Translations under genes and position numbers: made by a program
NCBI GenBank assembly: GCA_964246745.1
Contig: CAXTRK010000037.1
Location: forward strand, 1-29,146
Length of the DNA: 29,146 bases
From: Lichenicoccus sp964246745
GTDB lineage: Bacteria > Pseudomonadota > Alphaproteobacteria > Acetobacterales > Acetobacteraceae
Direction: 5' to 3'
Notes under the pieces: generated by a model
The model's input: only the letters and a program-made list of their open reading frames with translations
Told to the model about the DNA's origin: nothing
The model's database searches: none
Part shown: positions 24,383 to 29,146 of the stretch, piece by piece
Position numbering within the stretch: the stretch's first letter is position 1
Layout of the letters: each line of letters starts with the position of its first letter

Positions 24383-26029
24383 ATGATTCATGCAAAGGCA
24401 AAACGAGCCGGCGGCGGCGCGGCGATGCTCTGGTTCGGCATCTCGCTTGCCGCCGCCGCGCATGCGCAGCAGACGCCGCCTACGATTTCGCCCAACCCTC
24501 AACAGTCGCCGAGATTGCAGGCTCAGCCGCAAATCAACGCTCTTCCTGAGGCGTTGCACAATCCGACCAAGCAAGCGGCGCCTACTGAGATCCATACCGG
24601 CGACTGGGGCGTGTTCAACCGGGACAACGGCTCGCCTGCCGGCTTTGGTCCGGTCGCGCGCTACGGCACTGATCCGTCAGCCGAGGATTGGAGCTTCCTG
24701 CGCAACCCGGCGCTTAGCGATGATTTTTTTGATCCGCTCAAGTTCATTCCGTTGAATGACAGCAAGAGCGTTTATCTCACACTCAGCGTCGACGAGCGGC
24801 TGAAGAACTGGTTCGAGAACCGGCCCTTCCTCGGCACGCAGAAGCCGAACGATTCCGGACGCATGACGGTGCGCGGCCTGTACGGCGCCGATTTGCATCT
24901 GGGTCCGTATTTTCGTGTGTTCGCCGAGCTCGTGAACGGTGACGCCGGCGGCTGGAGCGCCTACGGATATAACGGCACCTACCGCACCAAGCTTGATCTC
25001 GAGCAGCTCTTCGGCGAGCTGACCGTGCCCATCGACGGCGTCAAGACGGGCCTCAAGTTCGGCCGGCAGCAGTTTCTCGATGCACCCAACTACGTGCTGT
25101 TCGCGCGCGAGACCCCGGACCTGCCGCTCTCGTGGGATGGCGTGCGCGCCTACGCGTTCTGGCCGCGCGTGCGCGTCGACCTGTTTGATTTCGTCCAAAC
25201 GAACAACACGCCCACGGAATTCTTCCGCGACACCGAAAACTACAATGCGCGCTTGTTTGGCGCCTATGAGAGCTGGGCTCCGCCGGATTTCCAATTCCTC
25301 GGTCGTCCCGGCCACGTGTTCCTCGATTTCTTCTATCTCGGCTACGAATATGGCGGCACGCCGGCAGCCATTCCGACCGCAACCGGCACCGCCTCCGGCT
25401 CGACGTTGCGCGACAATTTCGGCACCCGGTTGTGGGGGAAGGCGGGCCCGGTCGAGTTCTCCCTCGGCGGCCTCTATCAGGGCGGCCAGTTCCGCTATGC
25501 CCGGAGCGACGACACCCGCGCCGTCAAGGCCTATGCCGTCAACACCGTGATTGGCTACCGCGTCAACGGGGTTACCACCCACCCGTTGCTGGCGCTGCAG
25601 AGCGACCTCTATTCGGGCGGCAATTACAACGACAAGACCGGCAGCGTCGGCACCTATGCCGCACCCTATAATCCGACCACCAACTATCTCGATACGACAA
25701 CCTATCTGGCGCCATCGAACCTGATCGATACCGGACCGGTGCTGGAAATGGCGCCGAGCCGCACGACCTTGCTGCGGGTCAAGGTGCCGGTGTTCTGGCG
25801 CGACAGCACTGACGACGCGGTCTATGGTTCCAGCCGTATCTATACGTTCCGACGCGGCTATAGCGGCGGCTATGTCGGCACGACGCCGCAGGCGACTCTG
25901 GCCTGGCGGATCACGCGACATGTCTCCTGGACCAACGACGTGGCGCGGCTGTTCGTCTCGCGCGACCTGCGCAAGGCCGGCGCCTCCGACGGGACCTACT
26001 ATCTGTCGACGTTGGATTTCCGGTTCTAA
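24383..26029 (+). CDS. Outer-membrane beta-barrel protein, alginate-export (AlgE-like) domain type
   Basis: A 548-residue protein with a signal peptide (positive start, then MLWFGISLAAAAHAQ, likely cleaved after AHA), a Gln/Pro-rich linker, and a long barrel-like region of alternating strands with many aromatic residues. It ends LDFRF, the terminal phenylalanine expected for outer-membrane barrels. The segments LKFGRQQFLDAPNYVLF and WDGVRAYAFWPRVRVDLFDF look like the alginate-export domain family, which in many non-alginate producers is a general porin. Substrate unknown. The start has AGAGG a few bases upstream. The stop overlaps the proB stop from the other strand. Confidence 0.85.
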   Translation: MIHAKAKRAGGGAAMLWFGISLAAAAHAQQTPPTISPNPQQSPRLQAQPQINALPEALHNPTKQAAPTEIHTGDWGVFNRDNGSPAGFGPVARYGTDPSAEDWSFLRNPALSDDFFDPLKFIPLNDSKSVYLTLSVDERLKNWFENRPFLGTQKPNDSGRMTVRGLYGADLHLGPYFRVFAELVNGDAGGWSAYGYNGTYRTKLDLEQLFGELTVPIDGVKTGLKFGRQQFLDAPNYVLFARETPDLPLSWDGVRAYAFWPRVRVDLFDFVQTNNTPTEFFRDTENYNARLFGAYESWAPPDFQFLGRPGHVFLDFFYLGYEYGGTPAAIPTATGTASGSTLRDNFGTRLWGKAGPVEFSLGGLYQGGQFRYARSDDTRAVKAYAVNTVIGYRVNGVTTHPLLALQSDLYSGGNYNDKTGSVGTYAAPYNPTTNYLDTTTYLAPSNLIDTGPVLEMAPSRTTLLRVKVPVFWRDSTDDAVYGSSRIYTFRRGYSGGYVGTTPQATLAWRITRHVSWTNDVARLFVSRDLRKAGASDGTYYLSTLDFRF

Positions 26030-27147
26030 AGCAGCACCAGGTCGTCGCGATGCACCATCTCGTCGCGTCCGCGCCAGCCTAGCAGTTGCTCGATCGCCGC
26101 CGACCGGTGGCCGGCGATTTGTCTGGCATCGGCGCTGCCATAGGCCGACAGGCCGCGCGCCAGCAGACGGTCTTCGCAAAGCACTTCGATCAGATCGCCG
26201 CGCTCGAAGTCGCCCTCAATCGCGCGGACGCCGGCCGGCAGCAGGGAACGGCCTGCCATGAGCGCATCGGCGGCGCCCTGGTCGATGCGGAGGCGTCCGG
26301 CCGGCCGCAATCCGGCCGCGATCCAGCGTTTGCGTGCCGAGCGTCCTTCAGGCGCCGCCAGGAACCAGGTGCACGGCGCGCCCTCGAGCAAGGCCGCCAG
26401 CGGGTGCAGCCGTCCGCCCAGCGCGATCGCCATGGCGCAGCCGGCGCCGGTGGCGGTGCGTGCCGCCGCGAGCTTGGTGCGCATGCCGCCCGAGGAGTAG
26501 CCGGGCGGCGGCGCTCCACCCATCGCCTCGATCTCGTCGTCGAGGCGCTCCACCAGCGCAATATGACGCGCGGCGGGATCGCGCCTCGGATCGGCGCTGT
26601 AGAGCCCGTCAACGTCGGAGAGCAGCACGAGCTGGTCGGCCTGGATCATCTCCGCGACCCGTGCGGCGAGCCGGTCATTGTCGCCGAAGCGGATTTCCGC
26701 TGTCGCCACGGTGTCGTTCTCGTTGATCACCGGCACGCAGCCGAAGGCCGCCAGTGTGCGCAGCGTGGCCCGCGCATTGAGGTAGCGGCGGCGATCCTCG
26801 GTGTCGCCGGGCGTGAGCAGCAATTGCGCGGCGGTCAGGCCATGCGCGGCGAGAGCCTCGCTCCAGGCCTGGGCGAGACGGATCTGTCCGACGGCGGCGG
26901 CAGCCTGCTTCTCTTCGAGGCGCAACCGTCCCGGCGGCAGCGGCAAGGCACGGCGCGCAAGCGCGATGGCCCCGGAGGAGACCACCACCACCTCGGCGCC
27001 GCGGCGGCGCAGGGCGGCGATGTCGCTGGCGACGCTGTCAAGCCACTCCGCCCGGAGTGCCGCCGCCTCCGCATCGACGACCAACGCGCTGCCGATCTTG
27101 ACGACGAGCCGCTTTGCCTCGGCGAGGCGAGGCGGCGCCGCACTCAC
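26026..27147 (-). CDS. proB: Glutamate 5-kinase
   Basis: First step of proline synthesis, phosphorylating glutamate. The 373-residue protein has the amino-acid kinase domain (RLVVKIGSALVV, VVSSGAIALARR, VINENDTVATAEIRFGDND, LLSDVDGLYSADPR, SSGGMRTKLAAARTA) and a C-terminal PUA domain (about residues 280-373). The start is GTG at 27147, overlapping the obgE stop in GTGA. The obgE-proB pair is common in Alphaproteobacteria, often followed by proA, which is not here. Confidence 0.96.
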   Translation of the reverse strand: MSAAPPRLAEAKRLVVKIGSALVVDAEAAALRAEWLDSVASDIAALRRRGAEVVVVSSGAIALARRALPLPPGRLRLEEKQAAAAVGQIRLAQAWSEALAAHGLTAAQLLLTPGDTEDRRRYLNARATLRTLAAFGCVPVINENDTVATAEIRFGDNDRLAARVAEMIQADQLVLLSDVDGLYSADPRRDPAARHIALVERLDDEIEAMGGAPPPGYSSGGMRTKLAAARTATGAGCAMAIALGGRLHPLAALLEGAPCTWFLAAPEGRSARKRWIAAGLRPAGRLRIDQGAADALMAGRSLLPAGVRAIEGDFERGDLIEVLCEDRLLARGLSAYGSADARQIAGHRSAAIEQLLGWRGRDEMVHRDDLVLL

Positions 27148-28169
27148 GCCACGGCTGAAGAGGGGAGGGCCGCTTTCTCGCGCTGCGTCACCTGCTCCTG
27201 CAACGCACGCAGCGCCTCGGGCAGCCCCTGCCTGGTGACTGCGGAGATGGGCAGCACGGGCGCGCCGGTGGCGTTCTCGAGTGCCCGCCGGCGTGACGAA
27301 AGCTCGCGTGGGCTCAACGCATCGATCTTGTTCAGCGCCACCAACTCCGGCTTGGAGGCCAAGCCGCCGCCATAGGCTTCGAGTTCCTCGCGTATGGTGC
27401 GCCAAGCCTGCACCACGCCGCCGGCGGCGCCGTCGATCAGATGCAGCAGCACGGCACAACGCTCCACATGGCCGAGGAACCGGTCGCCGAGCCCGGCACC
27501 CTGGTGCGCGCCCTCGATCAGTCCTGGAATGTCGGCAAGCACGAACTCCTCGGCGGCCGACAGACGCACGACACCGAGTTGCGGGTGCAGCGTGGTGAAT
27601 GGATAGTCGGCGATCTTCGGCCGTGCCGAAGAGGCCACTGACAGGAAGGTCGACTTGCCGGCGTTCGGCAGTCCGATCAGGCCCGCATCGGCGATGAGTT
27701 TCAGCCGCAGCCAGACCCAGCGCTCCTCGCCTGGCCAGCCGGCATCGGCGCGTCGCGGCGCGCGGTTGGTGCTGCTCTTGTAGGTGGCGTTGCCGAAACC
27801 GCCATCGCCGCCGCGGCAGAGCAGGACGCGCTTGCCGGGCTTGTCCAGATCGGCGAGCAACGTCTCCCGTGCCTCGTCGAAGATCTGTGTGCCGATCGGC
27901 ACCACGATCACGATCGGATCGGCGCCCGCGCCGGTGCGGTCCGAACCAGCCCCGCTGGCTCCCTTGCGCGCGCGGAAATGCTGCGTGTAGCGAAAGTCGA
28001 TCAGCGTGTTGAGGTTGGCTGCCGCTTCGAAGACGATATCGCCGCCACGGCCGCCGTTGCCGCCGTCCGGGCCGCCGAACTCGATGTACTTCTCACGCCT
28101 GAAGGCCACGGCGCCGTCTCCGCCATCGCCGGACTTGACGTAGATCTTGGCCTGATCAAGAAACTTCAT
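27144..28169 (-). CDS. obgE: GTPase ObgE/CgtA
   Basis: Essential GTPase in 50S ribosome assembly and stress control. The 341-residue protein has the glycine-rich Obg domain (about 1-157), followed by the G domain: G1 GLPNAGKST (166-174), G2 region YPFTTLHP, G3 DIPGLIEGAHQGAGLG, and NKID (G4). It lacks a long C-terminal OCT domain, as usual in this class. The ATG at 28169 has AGGA 8 bases upstream. A strong intrinsic terminator lies between rpmA and this gene. Confidence 0.97.
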   Translation of the reverse strand: MKFLDQAKIYVKSGDGGDGAVAFRREKYIEFGGPDGGNGGRGGDIVFEAAANLNTLIDFRYTQHFRARKGASGAGSDRTGAGADPIVIVVPIGTQIFDEARETLLADLDKPGKRVLLCRGGDGGFGNATYKSSTNRAPRRADAGWPGEERWVWLRLKLIADAGLIGLPNAGKSTFLSVASSARPKIADYPFTTLHPQLGVVRLSAAEEFVLADIPGLIEGAHQGAGLGDRFLGHVERCAVLLHLIDGAAGGVVQAWRTIREELEAYGGGLASKPELVALNKIDALSPRELSSRRRALENATGAPVLPISAVTRQGLPEALRALQEQVTQREKAALPSSAVA

Positions 28170-28187
28170 GGCTGGATCCTGAAGACG

Positions 28188-28215
28188 AAAAAGGGCCGGC
28201 CGTGCTGGCCGACCC
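28188..28215 (-). terminator. Intrinsic terminator between rpmA and obgE
   Basis: On the minus strand, a 9-base stem (GGGTCGGCC / GGCCGGCCC, one T-G wobble) with a 5-base loop is followed by TTTTT. It lies 32 bases after the rpmA stop and 19 bases before the obgE ATG, so it should cut most transcription from rplU-rpmA into obgE-proB. Confidence 0.75.
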
Positions 28216-28246
28216 CGCTCCGCGTCGGGCCGTCCTGGCGCGGTTG

Positions 28247-28516
28247 CTATTCGGCGGCGGCCTGCGGCGCATCGACGCTGACCTGGACGCGGCCTTCGGC
28301 GCGCTTCTCGAACTTGACGTGTCCGTCAACGAGGGCAAAGATCGTGTGATCGCGCCCGAGGCCTACATTACGCCCCGGCTTCATCTTGGTGCCGCGCTGG
28401 CGGATGATGATGTTGCCCGCGATCACGCTTTCGCCGCCGAACTTCTTGACGCCGAGGCGTCGTCCCGCGGTATCGCGTCCGTTGCGGGATGAGCCGCCCG
28501 CTTTCTTGTGTGCCAT
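28247..28516 (-). CDS. rpmA: 50S ribosomal protein L27
   Basis: 89-residue bL27 of the large subunit, whose N-terminus reaches the peptidyl transferase centre. It starts MAHKKAGGSSRNGRDTAGRR and contains GNIIIRQRGTKMKPGRNVGLG, both highly conserved. There is no Firmicutes-type N-terminal extension. It starts 13 bases after the rplU stop in the usual order. Confidence 0.98.
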   Translation of the reverse strand: MAHKKAGGSSRNGRDTAGRRLGVKKFGGESVIAGNIIIRQRGTKMKPGRNVGLGRDHTIFALVDGHVKFEKRAEGRVQVSVDAPQAAAE

Positions 28517-28529
28517 GGCTGGTTCTCTC

Positions 28530-28844
28530 TCAGGCGCTGATGATGTCGGCGATACGCAGCACGGTAACCGGCTGGCGATGGCCGTTACGCCTGCGGCTGT
28601 TCTGCCGACGGCGCTTTTTGAAGATGATGACGGTGGGCAGACGGTCCTGCGCCACTACGGTTGCGGTGACGGTGGCGCCTGCCACGAGCGGGGCGCCAAC
28701 GGTGATGCCGGCGTCGCTGCCCACGGCGAGGATGTCGGTGAAGGTAATGGTGGCGCCGGCCTCGGCGTCGAGCTTCTCGACTTTGAGGATAGACTGCGGG
28801 GTGACGCGGTACTGCTTTCCGCCAGTGCGGATGACTGCAAACAT
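28530..28844 (-). CDS. rplU: 50S ribosomal protein L21
   Basis: 104-residue bL21, an rRNA-binding protein of the large subunit. Diagnostic parts are MFAVIRTGGKQYRV at the start and IIFKKRRRQNSRRRNGHRQ near the end. It is the first gene of the rplU-rpmA unit, with a leader of about 130 bases after the predicted promoter. I see no strong ribosome site before the ATG. Confidence 0.98.
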   Translation of the reverse strand: MFAVIRTGGKQYRVTPQSILKVEKLDAEAGATITFTDILAVGSDAGITVGAPLVAGATVTATVVAQDRLPTVIIFKKRRRQNSRRRNGHRQPVTVLRIADIISA

Positions 28845-28980
28845 GATGGTCTCTGCTTTCCGATCTCTTGGCCTCGCGCGACCTCGGCTGAGGCAGGCGC
28901 GTCGAACCGAAGTCGCTTTTTGTTTATCGGCCGCACGTGCGCGGCGTTACCGCCAGACAACAGCCTGGAAGTGCGGAGAG

Positions 28981-29010
28981 TGCTTACAGGGTCCGCTTTC
29001 GCTGTGTCAA
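28981..29010 (-). promoter_or_regulatory. Candidate rplU-rpmA promoter
   Basis: On the minus strand a perfect -35 TTGACA (29005-29010) with TAAGCA (28981-28986) 18 bases away. The start would be about 130 bases before the rplU ATG. Confidence 0.5.
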
Positions 29011-29015
29011 TCGCA

Positions 29016-29044
29016 TTGCGTCAACCGTCTGACGCTTCTATAAC
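29016..29044 (+). promoter_or_regulatory. Probable promoter of the tRNA-Ser gene
   Basis: TTGCGT (29016-29021), 17-base spacer, TATAAC (29039-29044). The mature tRNA begins 20 bases downstream, leaving a short leader of about 12 bases. It is divergent from, and 5 bases away from, the rplU -35 element. Confidence 0.6.
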
Positions 29045-29063
29045 CCGGCCGCCACCAGCCCCG

Positions 29064-29146
29064 GGAGAGGTGCCAGAGTGGTCGATCGGGACGGTCTCGA
29101 AAACCGTTGTGCGTGCAAGCGTACCGTGGGTTCGAATCCCACCCTC
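29064..29146 (+). tRNA. tRNA-Ser (anticodon CGA), 3' end cut by window edge
   Basis: The sequence starts GGAGAGG (acceptor stem), followed by TGCCAGAGTGG (D arm), an anticodon stem ACGGT/ACCGT with loop CTCGAAA (anticodon CGA, reading UCG), a long class II variable arm (GTGCGTGCAAGCGTAC region), and the T arm GTGGGTTCGAATCCCAC. About 8 bases of acceptor stem, discriminator and CCA lie past the edge. Confidence 0.95.

Noticed and set aside
24677..26179. 500-codon minus-strand open frame opposite the outer-membrane protein
   Set aside because: The plus-strand frame has a signal peptide, beta-strand pattern and terminal phenylalanine; the reverse frame has none of these and runs past into proB.
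1..29146. Mobile elements, CRISPR arrays, phage genes or toxin-antitoxin pairs
   Set aside because: I found no transposase, integrase, spaced direct repeats of CRISPR type or paired small toxin genes. The tRNA-Ser at the right edge could be an attachment site, but the sequence beyond it is not visible.

Overview
The window reads as chromosomal DNA of a high-GC alphaproteobacterium. The gene content and orders (rplU-rpmA-obgE-proB, a Tat-type Rieske protein, a GapR/DUF2312 protein, DAP-type MurE) fit the Rhodospirillales/Acetobacteraceae side of the class. That placement is inference from protein flavour; no 16S gene is present.

Positions 1 to about 18,470 hold a complete division and cell wall (dcw) cluster, all on the minus strand. 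In transcription order it is mraZ, rsmH, ftsL, ftsI, murE, murF, mraY, murD, ftsW, murG, murC, murB, ddl, ftsQ, ftsA and ftsZ, the last cut by the left edge. Most junctions are 4-base or 1-base stop/start overlaps, so the set looks like one translationally coupled operon. It makes UDP-MurNAc-pentapeptide, lipid I and lipid II, then the SEDS/PBP pair and the FtsA/FtsZ ring. Upstream of mraZ are four TGGG boxes at exact 10-base spacing laid over a likely promoter, the expected autoregulatory site of MraZ.

Positions 18,471 to 21,808 hold a short intergenic stretch with a hairpin, the RNase P RNA gene (rnpB, minus) with its own promoter, and a minus-strand trio: zwf, an unrecognised membrane-anchored protein, and the Rieske subunit petA. 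No cytochrome b or c1 gene follows petA.

Positions 21,923 to 23,804 are a plus-strand trio: a GapR-like nucleoid protein, a small membrane/coiled-coil protein and an MFS drug-type exporter. A cupin gene (minus) overlaps the exporter tail to tail. It diverges from a large outer-membrane beta-barrel protein (plus, alginate-export type), whose stop codon overlaps that of proB.

Positions 26,026 to 28,844 are rplU-rpmA-obgE-proB on the minus strand, with an intrinsic terminator between rpmA and obgE. A tRNA-Ser(CGA) with its own strong promoter starts on the plus strand at 29,064 and is cut by the right edge.

Nothing here is clearly a new system. The points most worth a second look are short in-frame tandem repeats, mostly 15 bases, at the variable ends of several division genes; the very long FtsL tail; the zwf / unknown protein / petA arrangement; and the MraZ operator.
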